This document shows, piece by piece, positions 52,709 through 60,805 of a stretch of DNA of 64,000 bases (position 1 is its first letter; the number at the start of each line of letters is the position of its first letter). Below the pieces are notes generated by a model. The model searched no databases and was not told where the DNA came from. It worked only from the letters and a program-made list of their open reading frames with translations. Source of the stretch: DATIXJ01 sp963714795 (GTDB lineage: Bacteria > Bacteroidota > Ignavibacteria > UBA10030 > SZUA-254); contig CAVQPS010000009.1 of the NCBI GenBank assembly GCA_963714795.1, positions 496,001 through 560,000 on the forward strand, given 5' to 3'. Both the position numbers and the translations under genes were made by a program.

Positions 52709-53858
52709 ATGGACAAACGCATTGAAATATACGCCGATAATCTTAACAAGAATTATCCATCGTTTCGTGTTCCGGATTTCGTTCGGCGATCGTTTCCGCC
52801 GGCACTTTTTCATAAAACGATCGATCAGTTTGTCGAAGAATCCAGGGGATTATTCGAAATCAAAATCGCCGGACAATCATTTGAGCAACGTCCGATTCAT
52901 TTATTGACGGTCGGGAACGGGAAAACTTCCGTTCTGCTCTGGTCGCAAATGCATGGCGATGAATCGACAGCAACGATGGCAATTGCCGACATTCTCAATT
53001 ATTGTAACAAGACTCGCAACGATGAAATAACGCGGCATCTGCTTTCATCGCTCACATTGTATTTTCTTCCGGTGCTGAATCCCGACGGTGCCGAACGGTT
53101 TCAACGGAGAACGGCGCAAGACATCGACATGAACCGCGATGCGATAGCGCAAACCACGCCTGAAGCAAAAATTCTTGTTCAACTTCAACAACAATTGAAG
53201 CCGCAATTCGGTTTCAATCTGCACGATCAGGAATTGAGTACGGTCGGAACCGTAAAAGAATTGACCGCTCTTGCGGTCCTGGCGCCGGCATTCGACAAAG
53301 AGAAATCGTTTAATGATGTGCGAACACGTGCCAAACAGCTCGCATCATTATTTGCTTCCGTTGCCGAACGATCCGTTGCCAGCAAAGTTGCAAAGTACGA
53401 CGACACGTTTGAACCGCGTGCATTCGGTGACAACATGCAATTATGGGGAACGAGTACCGTCCTCGTCGAGTCCGGTCATGCTTTCAACGATACCGGAAAA
53501 AGATTCGATACGGAAACTAAATGTTGTCGGATTACTTTCTTCATTTTTGGCGATTGCCGATAAAAGCTATATGCAGGACGATATGTCGGTATACGACCGG
53601 CTTCCGTTCAACGGTAAGCGCGTCTACGATATCATCATTCGCAATGTTCGGATTGAAGATGAAAATGGGAAAACAACGACCGCAGATCTCGGCATTTCGT
53701 ATCAGGTTGATACACATTCCGAGCAGCCGGCGCGGTTGGTCGATCTCGGCGACCTCAGTACGTTTATTGCATTGAAAGAGATCGACGGAAAAAAGAAAAC
53801 CATTCCGAGAAAAATTGTTTTACTCAATAAGCCGTTCGATTGGGAGAAGATTTTCTGA
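52709..53858 (+). pseudogene. M14-family zinc carboxypeptidase, frameshifted
   Basis: The first frame (52709-53563) encodes the M14 domain: HGDE of SQMHGDESTATMA and FNLHDQE supply the zinc ligands, and VLVESG the catalytic Glu. It then drifts into nonsense (GKRFDTETKCCRITFF) and stops. A second frame, shifted by +1, continues from about 53495 with IPEKDSIRKLNVVGLLSS and runs to 53858. That sequence fits the C-terminal part of Bacteroidetes M14 proteins. One base seems to have been inserted near 53490-53505. It is either a real pseudogene or a sequence error. Full-length product would be about 382 residues. Confidence 0.75.
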
Positions 53859-53886
53859 AAAACTGAAGATCACCATACGATAAAAA

Positions 53887-53910
53887 AACCCGGATCGATT
53901 GGTCCGGGTT
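53887..53910. terminator. bidirectional terminator
   Basis: An 8-bp stem (AACCCGGA / TCCGGGTT) with an 8-nt loop lies between two convergent genes. A T-rich tail (TATTATTT) follows on the plus strand and TTTTTTA on the minus strand. Confidence 0.75.
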
Positions 53911-53947
53911 TATTATTTATGAAGATAAGACGGTATGAAGTGAACGG

Positions 53948-54699
53948 TTAGAATAACAGGGAAATTGCCAGCGTCCACACAGCCCACAAGCCGTACGAAA
54001 TTCCCAATCCGGTCCCTGTAGATTTCCCGGAAAATTTTGCCATTCCCCAACCAATAAATCCCGTTTGCCAGAGAGTAAAAATATTAATTTGTGCAAGAAG
54101 TTTGTGTGCTTTATTCATCGGGTCGAATGAACCGAGAAGAAACACTCCGGCGCTGGGAGTAGCAACCATACTGTTCATCAAATTCATCATGATGAGCGTG
54201 ACGATTGTCCCGAGAATGCCGATAGCGGAAGCTAACCCGAACAGTTCCAGGATTTTTGAATAGTCTCCGGAAAATTTCAACACAATTTTTGCTGCCGCCC
54301 AATAGACAAGTGCGCCGAGAAACATCATAGCGCTAATCGTAACAATTTGAAACCCTGCCCCGAACGCCATGAACATGCCGGGGCCGCTGCTTTCCACCTT
54401 CTCGGAAATTTGGTCCGCCTGCTCTTGCGTCATTTTTTGTTCCGCAACGGCTTTCTTGTAACCCTGTTCCTGCATATCATAAATCTGTTGCCGGAGCGAG
54501 GAATTATTATAGACTGACATACGTAGATACGATCGCGAGCAAGTGCGAGAACAATATACGGTATCAGCCATGATGTCGTCTGTGCTTTTGTGACCGTAAG
54601 TTCGGAAAAAAGTTCTGTTGGTGAAGCAAAGACATTCGTCATTCGTGTCATGAATGACGAAACTTCTATCGGTGCGGCGGTGGTTGGTTGTTGGTCCAT
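53948..54699 (-). pseudogene. YIP1-type membrane protein, frameshifted
   Basis: The N-terminus (MDQQPTTAAPIEVSSFMTRMT at 54699, with AAGGAG 5 nt upstream) reads well for about 54 codons in one frame, ending at IPYIVLALA near 54540. The rest (YNNSSLRQQIYDMQEQG onward) is in another frame to the stop at 53948. Between them the third frame gives LLAIVSTYVSL, a better membrane-helix sequence. The C-terminal part has four membrane helices (GPGMFMAFGAGFQIVTISAM; LFGLASAIGILGTIVTLIM; LAQINIFTLWQTGFIGWG; GLGISYGLWAVWTLAISLLF), typical of YIP1-domain proteins. A good promoter and ribosome site make the gene real, so either an error or a recent frameshift broke it. Confidence 0.7.
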
Positions 54700-54724
54700 A
54701 CATGCTCCTTGATTGTGGTGAAAG

Positions 54725-54753
54725 AAAATAGTGAAAAATGAAACCACTGTCAA
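54725..54753 (-). promoter_or_regulatory. predicted promoter of YIP1-type gene
   Basis: On the minus strand TTGACA, 17 bp, TATTTT. It is followed by an AAGGAG ribosome site and ATG at 54699. Confidence 0.5.
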
Positions 54754-54978
54754 ACCGATGCCGTAAAAAATAGGGATGAAGATTTGGTTGTGGTATTCAC
54801 AAGAAAACCGGCAATTTGCACGATCTTGATTTCAAAATAGTCCATTATGAACGGATTTCGAAGACGGTCTTGATTTTTTGTTCATGCTTTAGTACCTTGA
54901 CAAAGTATATATGTCCGATTTTTCCCCCGGTACGTTCAAATTCTTTAGCATTGATTTTGGAAAATTCTTACGGGAGAT

Positions 54979-55578
54979 TTGAGCGGAGGTTTCAACGCTT
55001 TAGCTCAGGTGATGAAAGTGATGCAAAAGTTGACGCAAGATGAAATACGGAAACGTTTTGAGACCTCGAAAGAATTCAATGAGATCTTCGATGCATTTCA
55101 GAATGCTCTTGCCCAGAGAATGAACGACATAGAACTCTACCGTCAATTATTCTGGAACCACGCGCTGACGCCGGCGGAACGATGTCTCTTCGGAGAAAAA
55201 CTGGCAAAAGAATTTCCCGATCTTGCCTACGATGTTTTTATGTGGCTTGCCAACGTGTTCGAAGTAACCAACGCCATGTATGATAATTACGATCTTGCTC
55301 TCGAATATTATAAGAAAGCCGCCGACAACAAACCGTGGGAACATGCACCGTATACCGCCGCGGCAAATTGCTACGAGCCCGACATCAATATCCCGTCGCT
55401 TTCCTATCTCACGGAGTTTCTGAAACGTGGAACCCGTACCGTACGGGAACCCCAAAAAATATATGAGCGACTTGCATATTTTTATGACTTGTCCGGCAAC
55501 GACGAGATGAGCATGTTTTACCGGCGAAAAATTGATGAATTGCGACATCCTCCGCAACCGCCATCCCCCGCACCATGA
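54979..55578 (+). CDS. hypothetical TPR-like protein
   Basis: A 199-residue protein with repeated helix pairs typical of TPR or SEL1-type repeats (YDLALEYYKKAADNKPWEHAPYTAAANCYE, FLKRGTRTVREPQKIYERLAYFYDLSGND). It ends in a Pro-rich tail (HPPQPPSPAP). The start is uncertain: TTG 54979 keeps the longest N-terminus, while ATG 55012 is an alternative. No function can be assigned. It overlaps the downstream transporter gene by 4 bp. Confidence 0.65.
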   Translation: MSGGFNALAQVMKVMQKLTQDEIRKRFETSKEFNEIFDAFQNALAQRMNDIELYRQLFWNHALTPAERCLFGEKLAKEFPDLAYDVFMWLANVFEVTNAMYDNYDLALEYYKKAADNKPWEHAPYTAAANCYEPDINIPSLSYLTEFLKRGTRTVREPQKIYERLAYFYDLSGNDEMSMFYRRKIDELRHPPQPPSPAP

Positions 55579-56495
55579 GGTCTTTGAAAGGGTATCTCTT
55601 TATCCTTTGCGCGACAACCTTCTGGGGCGTTTCCGCAACGATTGCAAAATTTTTTTTCACGCACAATGAAAGCACGCTCGTTCTCGTGCAAATGAGAATG
55701 ACGCTTTCGTTTCTCGTCATGGTCATATTTTTTCTGATTGGAAAACGAAATCTGCTCCGTGTCCGATGGAAGGATTTGTACCGGTTTGCCCTGATGGGAA
55801 TTATCGGCGGTGCCGGTTCGAACTTTACCTATTATTTCACCATTCAGCAGACGAACGTTGCAACCGCGATTCTTCTTCAGTACATGGCGCCGTTGGGTGT
55901 TCTCGGGTTTGCCATCGTAACACGGGAAGAAGAAGTGAGTATCATAAAAATCATCGCCGGTATTGTTTCGCTGGCTGGCTGCTTCCTGGCAATCACCGGA
56001 ACGAATCTTTCCGTTGTCTCGATCAGCCGGATCGGACTCCTTTCAGGAATTGCTTCGGCATGCTGCTGGGCATTTGCCAATATCTGGCTTCGCCGCCTGC
56101 TGAAAGATTACAATGTCTGGACATGTCTCGTCTACGCGTTTTTGTTTGCGTCGCTCTTCTGGCTTTTCTTCAATCCGCCGTGGAATGTTATTGCCGCACA
56201 TTATTCTTCGAACGCGTGGCTGACGTTTTTCGGTTTCGCGATGATTTCCGTTCTGATTCCGCACTCGCTCTATTTTGCCGGCGTTCGGTACCTGACCGCC
56301 TCACGGGCAATCATCACGGCGACGTTTGAACCAATCGTTGCAATCCTTTCCGCCTATATTATTCTCGGAGAAATCCTGGCACCCGCACAGCTTGCCGGCG
56401 CCGTTCTCGTGATCATTGCAATCATGATTCTTCAGACGAAGAAGGAAGAATCGGCAATTCTCGATCCGATGCCGCCCGTTCCGCACAGCGAATAG
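55575..56495 (+). CDS. DMT-superfamily transporter (EamA)
   Basis: A 306-residue protein with ten predicted membrane helices in two EamA repeats (first: GYLFILCATTFWGVSATIAKFFF; second: RIGLLSGIASACCWAFANIWLRR; and ASRAIITATFEPIVAILSAYIILGE). DMT exporters move metabolites or amino acids; the substrate is unknown. Its ATG overlaps the upstream stop by 4 bp. Confidence 0.88.
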   Translation: MRSLKGYLFILCATTFWGVSATIAKFFFTHNESTLVLVQMRMTLSFLVMVIFFLIGKRNLLRVRWKDLYRFALMGIIGGAGSNFTYYFTIQQTNVATAILLQYMAPLGVLGFAIVTREEEVSIIKIIAGIVSLAGCFLAITGTNLSVVSISRIGLLSGIASACCWAFANIWLRRLLKDYNVWTCLVYAFLFASLFWLFFNPPWNVIAAHYSSNAWLTFFGFAMISVLIPHSLYFAGVRYLTASRAIITATFEPIVAILSAYIILGEILAPAQLAGAVLVIIAIMILQTKKEESAILDPMPPVPHSE

Positions 56496-56523
56496 TCCGA
56501 AACTTTTGTATATTCAGATCGGT

Positions 56524-57102
56524 ATGACCGAACGACGAGAAAAAAAATTTCTTTCCGTTCTACGCCATCGTCAGCCGGGTATGACGGTGGTGATGGAAGA
56601 TATTCACGATCCGCACAATGTCAGCGCAATTCTCCGCTCGGCAGATGCCGTCGGCATTATGGAAATCCAGTTGCTCTATGTCAATGAACTATTTCCGAAA
56701 TTAGGAAAGAAAAGTTCTGCCAGTGCGGTGAAATGGGTTCCCCGGCGGAAATTCAAATCAGTGAAAGAGTGTTACGATCAGCTGCACGAAGATGGTTTCA
56801 CGATTTACGCGACACAGATCGCCGAACATGCCAAATCAATCTATCAGATCGATTGCACGAAAAAGATCGCATTCGTTTTCGGCAATGAGCATCGCGGCGT
56901 TTCCGGTGAAGCCGCCGAACTTGCCGATGGTCTTGTGCAAATTCCGATGATGGGAATGATCCAGAGCTTGAATGTTTCCGTTGCATGTGCAGTTACATTG
57001 TATGAGGCGCTTCGTCAACGCTCTGCTGCGGGAATGTACGACAAATCCACTCTTTCGGACAAAGCGATCAAGAAATTATTCACCGAGTGGATGAAAAAAT
57101 AG
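56524..57102 (+). CDS. SpoU/TrmH-type tRNA (guanosine-2'-O)-methyltransferase
   Basis: The 192-residue protein has the SPOUT methyltransferase blocks: MEDIHDPHNVSAILRSADAVGI, FVFGNEHRGVSGEAAELADGLVQIPM and QSLNVSVACAVTLYEALRQR. TrmH methylates G18 in tRNA. Start ATG 56524 (MTERREKKFL) was chosen; an earlier ATG at 56506 adds six residues. It overlaps the alpha/beta hydrolase frame if that begins at 57087. Confidence 0.85.
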   Translation: MTERREKKFLSVLRHRQPGMTVVMEDIHDPHNVSAILRSADAVGIMEIQLLYVNELFPKLGKKSSASAVKWVPRRKFKSVKECYDQLHEDGFTIYATQIAEHAKSIYQIDCTKKIAFVFGNEHRGVSGEAAELADGLVQIPMMGMIQSLNVSVACAVTLYEALRQRSAAGMYDKSTLSDKAIKKLFTEWMKK

Positions 57103-57116
57103 CGATCGTTTCGGTT

Positions 57117-57917
57117 ATGATGGTAAAAGTCGATGGCATGGATATTCATTTTGAACGAAAAGGGTCAGGAAAAACAATCCTTCTGGTTCACGGTCTCGGA
57201 AGTCCGCTCGTCTGGGATCGGCTGATCGATCCGTTAGCGCAATTCTTTGACGTTATTGCCGTCGACCTGCCGGGATTCGGCAGTTCGAGCAACCCGCCGG
57301 CGCCGTTTTCCACTCAGCAATATGCCGACGTTCTTTTTCATCTCATTGACACACTTCAGCTTCAGCGAACGTCGATCCTCGGGGTTTCGTACGGCGGACA
57401 GATTGCGCTGACCTTCGCATTCGATCATCAGAACAGAATCGACAAACTTATTTTAGTTGCGAGCTCGGGATTGGGACCGAGAAATTCCTTTCTTGCTTCT
57501 TCACCTGTTTGGATGCTCGTTTCATTCATCGTCAAAAATGTGATATTCAAAAGCACGATGATGATTCGATTGTTTAGCCGGATGTCGTTTTTTGACTGCA
57601 CGAAACGTCCGGACGATCTTGCCGAACGATTCCATCGTGCCGTTAACGGAAAAGGAAGAAAAGAATCGTGGCTTCAATGCGCGCGGAATGCTTTGCGAAC
57701 AGAGAACGACTTCTCGAAACGGCTTGCAACGCTTTCAGTTCCGACATTAATTGTTTGGGGAAAGGAAGACCGCATTGTGCCGGTGCGGTGGGCGTACGGG
57801 TTTCAAAAGGTACTTCAGAACTCATCACTCAAGATTTTAGAGCGGTGCGGGCATTCATTGCCGTTGGAGAAAGCGGCGGAGTTGTGTGAGGAAGCGAAGG
57901 CGTTCTTTCAAAGATAA
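57117..57917 (+). CDS. alpha/beta-hydrolase fold protein
   Basis: The product is about 266 residues: oxyanion/early loop LLVHGLGSPLVW, nucleophile elbow GVSYGGQ (Ser), acid Asp in WGKEDRIVP, and His in ERCGHSLPLEKA. Likely an esterase, lipase or C-C hydrolase; substrate unknown. ATG 57117 is preferred to 57087, which would overlap the methyltransferase gene by 16 bp. The tail region has repeats of unknown origin downstream. Confidence 0.8.
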   Translation: MMVKVDGMDIHFERKGSGKTILLVHGLGSPLVWDRLIDPLAQFFDVIAVDLPGFGSSSNPPAPFSTQQYADVLFHLIDTLQLQRTSILGVSYGGQIALTFAFDHQNRIDKLILVASSGLGPRNSFLASSPVWMLVSFIVKNVIFKSTMMIRLFSRMSFFDCTKRPDDLAERFHRAVNGKGRKESWLQCARNALRTENDFSKRLATLSVPTLIVWGKEDRIVPVRWAYGFQKVLQNSSLKILERCGHSLPLEKAAELCEEAKAFFQR

Positions 57918-57932
57918 TTTATTTCACATCAC

Positions 57933-57968
57933 GAGACTTCACCTCAAGTCCTCTCCTAAATGGAGAGG
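57933..57968 (+). repeat. hairpin repeat, copy 1
   Basis: A 36-bp element starting GAGACTTCACCTC, with stem CCTCTCC / GGAGAGG and a TAAAT loop. Copies 2 and 3 follow at 58052 and (reversed) 58137. Copies 1 and 3 agree at 29 of 36 positions. It is in the gap after the alpha/beta hydrolase gene; no gene is seen here. Confidence 0.75.
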
Positions 57969-58051
57969 GAATTTATAATCGCCAAGATATAGAGTATTCA
58001 TATCAAAAAGTCTTTATGGTTTTTGTTCTCCTTCGTGGTGGTCTTTTATTT

Positions 58052-58087
58052 GAGACCCCATCTGTAATCTTCCCCTAAGAGGGGAAG
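58052..58087 (+). repeat. hairpin repeat, copy 2
   Basis: Same element in the same direction as copy 1, GAGACCCCATCTG, with stem CTTCCCC / GGGGAAG. Compared with copy 3 it agrees at 28 of 36 positions. Two stem changes are paired (positions 19 with 35 and 22 with 32), so the hairpin is kept. Confidence 0.75.
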
Positions 58088-58115
58088 ATGTTGTGGCTTC
58101 CACAAAAGAATATGA

Positions 58116-58544
58116 TTACACGATCATTGCAAGCATCCTCTCCTCTAAGGAGAGGATTATAGGTGAGGTCTCGTTTTGCAATCTTTGTCGAATCGTTTCA
58201 TATATCGAATCAAGAAACCCTTGTGTATTTTTCAGCGCATCGATATCCGTAAACCTCACGACCATAATTCCATTCGATTCAAGCAATGCATCTCGTTTCT
58301 GATCTCTTTTCATTCCGCTCTCTGTGCGGTGCTGGCTACCGTCCAGTTCGATACACAACAGGGCATTCTGACAAAAGAAGTCAAGTATATACGGGCCAAA
58401 TGGAACCTGCCTTCGGATTTTGACTCCCATCTGATTGTTTCGTAAGTGTCTCCAAATTTTTTTCTCGGCATCAGTCATTTCTCGCCGCAATCGGCGGGCA
58501 AGAGAAATTAACTTTGAACTATAATTCTCAAAATGTCGATGCAT
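58116..58544 (-). CDS. DUF559 family protein (Vsr/PD-(D/E)XK-like)
   Basis: The 142-residue protein has the DUF559 pattern: RREMTDAEKKIWRHLRNNQMGVKIRRQVPFG, YILDFFCQNALLCIELDGSQH and a C-terminal VRFTDIDALKN. It resembles Vsr/restriction-type nucleases, with Asp, Glu-x-Asp and His in likely catalytic positions. The final residues (TSPIILSLEERMLAMIV) are encoded by repeat copy 3. Such genes occur singly in many genomes beside similar hairpin repeats, from recall. Function is unproven. Confidence 0.75.
   Translation of the reverse strand: MHRHFENYSSKLISLARRLRREMTDAEKKIWRHLRNNQMGVKIRRQVPFGPYILDFFCQNALLCIELDGSQHRTESGMKRDQKRDALLESNGIMVVRFTDIDALKNTQGFLDSIYETIRQRLQNETSPIILSLEERMLAMIV
58137..58172 (-). 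repeat. hairpin repeat, copy 3 (reversed)
   Basis: Inverted copy, on the minus strand reading GAGACCTCACCTATAATC with stem CCTCTCCT / AGGAGAGG (8 bp) and a 3-nt loop. It overlaps the last codons of the DUF559 gene. Confidence 0.75.
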
Positions 58545-58581
58545 GAATTAATCCCCCCCGGGAGTGTTCGCAAGCGAAAGC

Positions 58582-60024
58582 TTACACCCGTTCTACGCGT
58601 ATCGTATTCGTCGGGTGACCTTCGAAGAGCGGAATGCCGGCGAGGAGGACGACCATTTCGCCGCGCTCGATATATCCTTCCGCCGATAATTTTTCCAGAA
58701 TCCGTTTGAACGTTGCGTCGGATTCTTTTTTCTGATCTTCCACGATCAATCCCCGGATGCCCCAGATGAGATTCAACCGCTGCATGATTTTCGGTCGTGT
58801 TGTAACGGCGATGATGCGCGCATGCGGTCGAAACTTTGCCACATGCACTGCTGTCGAGCCGGAATGCGTGAGCGCAACGATAGTCGAAGCTTTCAAATTT
58901 TCCGCCAGCACGCATGCCGACTTGCACAGCGGATCATATTCGTGCGTGGTTTGTATCCAATCGGGATTGTACTTTTGCTGCATTGCCACCTGTTCTTCCG
59001 TTTTGCGAATGATGCGATCCATCATTTGGATTGCCTGTACCGGATATTTTCCGACGGATGTTTCGCCGCTCAGCATGACGGCATCGGTGCCGTCGAGAAC
59101 GGCGTTGGCAACGTCGCTTGCCTCTGCGCGTGTCGGGGTCGGATTGTTGATCATCGATTCGAGCATCTGTGTCGCGATGATAACCGGTTTTCCCATCTCA
59201 TTGCATTTCCGGACGATCATTTTTTGAAGCAGGGGAACGTCTTCCGCCGGCAATTCAACGCCGAGATCGCCGCGGGCAACCATCACCGCATCTGTCTCCT
59301 TCAAAATTTCGTCGATGTTGGCAATTGCTTCGCCCTTTTCAATCTTCGCGATGATCGGAACTTTTCGCCCCTTCGGTCCATTTTCGATAATAAAATCCCG
59401 GAGTACCGCAACATCATGTGCGCGGCGGACGAACGAAAGCGCGATATAATCTACCTCATGTTCAAACGTAAAAAAAAGATCTTCTTTGTCTTTTTCCGTC
59501 AACGACGGAGCAGAAACTGCGACGCCGGGAAGGTTGATTCCTTTATGCGGTGTCAGTATGCCGCCGGTGACGACCTGAGCTTCGACATCGGTGGAAGTCG
59601 TGCGGAGAACGCGCAGTTCGATTTTCCCATCGTCCAACAGAACGCGGTCGCCCGGTTTCACATCTTTCGGCAGTTCGGTATATGTCGTCGAAAGAATTTT
59701 CTCATTCCCTTTTTGATCCCTGGTGGTGATGGTGACGAGAGCGTTTGCCTGTAATTCGATGGACGGTGTTTGCAATTCACCTATCCGGATTTTCGGTCCC
59801 TGAAGATCCTGAATAACGCTGATCGGCTCGCCCGACGCGGCGGCGGCTTGCCGCAGGTTTTTCAACGTTTGTAAATGTTCGTCGTGTGTGCCGTGGGAAA
59901 AATTCATCCGCGCAACATCCATTCCCGCCTGTATCATCGACAGCAGCTGTTCTACCGTCGACGACGCAGGACCGAGCGTGCAGACGATTTTTGTTTTTCC
60001 AAAAAGACGTTTTGTGTTTGACAT
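58582..60024 (-). CDS. pyk: pyruvate kinase
   Basis: The 480-residue protein has the pyruvate-kinase blocks KTKIVCTLGPASS, MNFSHGTHDEH, the catalytic IAKIEKGEAIANIDEIL (with Lys) and MVARGDLGVELP, and the C-terminal VALTHSGSTAVHVAK domain. It makes ATP and pyruvate from PEP and ADP. It is the third gene in the penicillin acylase-sirtuin-pyk set, 7 bp after the sirtuin gene. Confidence 0.95.
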   Translation of the reverse strand: MSNTKRLFGKTKIVCTLGPASSTVEQLLSMIQAGMDVARMNFSHGTHDEHLQTLKNLRQAAAASGEPISVIQDLQGPKIRIGELQTPSIELQANALVTITTRDQKGNEKILSTTYTELPKDVKPGDRVLLDDGKIELRVLRTTSTDVEAQVVTGGILTPHKGINLPGVAVSAPSLTEKDKEDLFFTFEHEVDYIALSFVRRAHDVAVLRDFIIENGPKGRKVPIIAKIEKGEAIANIDEILKETDAVMVARGDLGVELPAEDVPLLQKMIVRKCNEMGKPVIIATQMLESMINNPTPTRAEASDVANAVLDGTDAVMLSGETSVGKYPVQAIQMMDRIIRKTEEQVAMQQKYNPDWIQTTHEYDPLCKSACVLAENLKASTIVALTHSGSTAVHVAKFRPHARIIAVTTRPKIMQRLNLIWGIRGLIVEDQKKESDATFKRILEKLSAEGYIERGEMVVLLAGIPLFEGHPTNTIRVERV

Positions 60025-60031
60025 ACAGATT

Positions 60032-60805
60032 CTATAATACTTGAGTGGTGTGTGAATAGCAAGTTCTCATAAGTTGAGGGAGAATAACGCCTGCCTTGCC
60101 GAGGAGGACTTCATCCGCCTTTGGAGTCAGATCGGTCGGTTCGATATTGATTTCAACGACATATGCTCCTGATTTTTTCGCGATAGCCGGGAGTGATGCC
60201 GCGGGAAATACCACACCCGACGTTCCGATGGCGAAAAACAGATCGGCGTGTTCTGCGGCTTTGACGCTTTCGTTCCACTCGTCTTCAGGAAGATTTTCAC
60301 CAAACCAAACGACATCGGGCCGTATAAGATTTTTGCAGAACGAACATCGCGGCACCTGTTGTTGAGAAAGAATTTCTTCGTTGGTGAAATATTTCCCGCA
60401 CCCGATGCAATAATTGCGTTCGATATTTCCGTGCAGTTCATATATTGTCGTACTGCCGGCGCGGCGATGAAGATTGTCGATATTTTGCGTAATGATCGAG
60501 AACCGCCGGTGATGTTTTTCCATCTCTGCGAGAGCGCGATGTCCGGCGTTCGGTTGAATATCGGCAATCAGCTTTTTCCTGTGGTTGTACCATTCCCAAA
60601 CGAGATCGGGATTTCGCATAAATGCATCGAAGTTGGCAAGTTCTTCCGGCTTGAATTTTTTCCAGATGCCGTCTTCGCCGCGGAATGTCGGTACACCGCT
60701 TTCAGCAGACATGCCGGCGCCGGTAAAAGTCGCGACGGCATCGGCTTGCCGGAGTTTCGCAATCAGCCGTTGTGAGATAGTGATGTTTGAGGATTCAGGT
60801 GTCAT
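60032..60805 (-). CDS. NAD-dependent protein deacylase, SIR2 family
   Basis: The 257-residue protein carries the NAD motif TGAGMSAESGVPTFRG, the active-site TQNIDNLHRRAG (with QN and His), and the zinc cysteines CIGCGKYF and CSFCKNLIRP. WEWYNHRKK supplies the Tyr-x-x-Arg pair of class III sirtuins, which remove succinyl and malonyl as well as acetyl groups. The start overlaps the end of the penicillin acylase gene by 4 bp. Confidence 0.9.
   Translation of the reverse strand: MTPESSNITISQRLIAKLRQADAVATFTGAGMSAESGVPTFRGEDGIWKKFKPEELANFDAFMRNPDLVWEWYNHRKKLIADIQPNAGHRALAEMEKHHRRFSIITQNIDNLHRRAGSTTIYELHGNIERNYCIGCGKYFTNEEILSQQQVPRCSFCKNLIRPDVVWFGENLPEDEWNESVKAAEHADLFFAIGTSGVVFPAASLPAIAKKSGAYVVEINIEPTDLTPKADEVLLGKAGVILPQLMRTCYSHTTQVL

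Noticed and set aside
54816..55043. Open frame in the gap before the TPR-like gene
   Set aside because: No ribosome site or motif; overlaps the start of the TPR-like gene in another frame.
57918..58115. Insertion sequence remnant
   Set aside because: Hairpin repeats are present but there is no transposase reading frame or terminal inverted repeat of an IS family; kept as repeats only.
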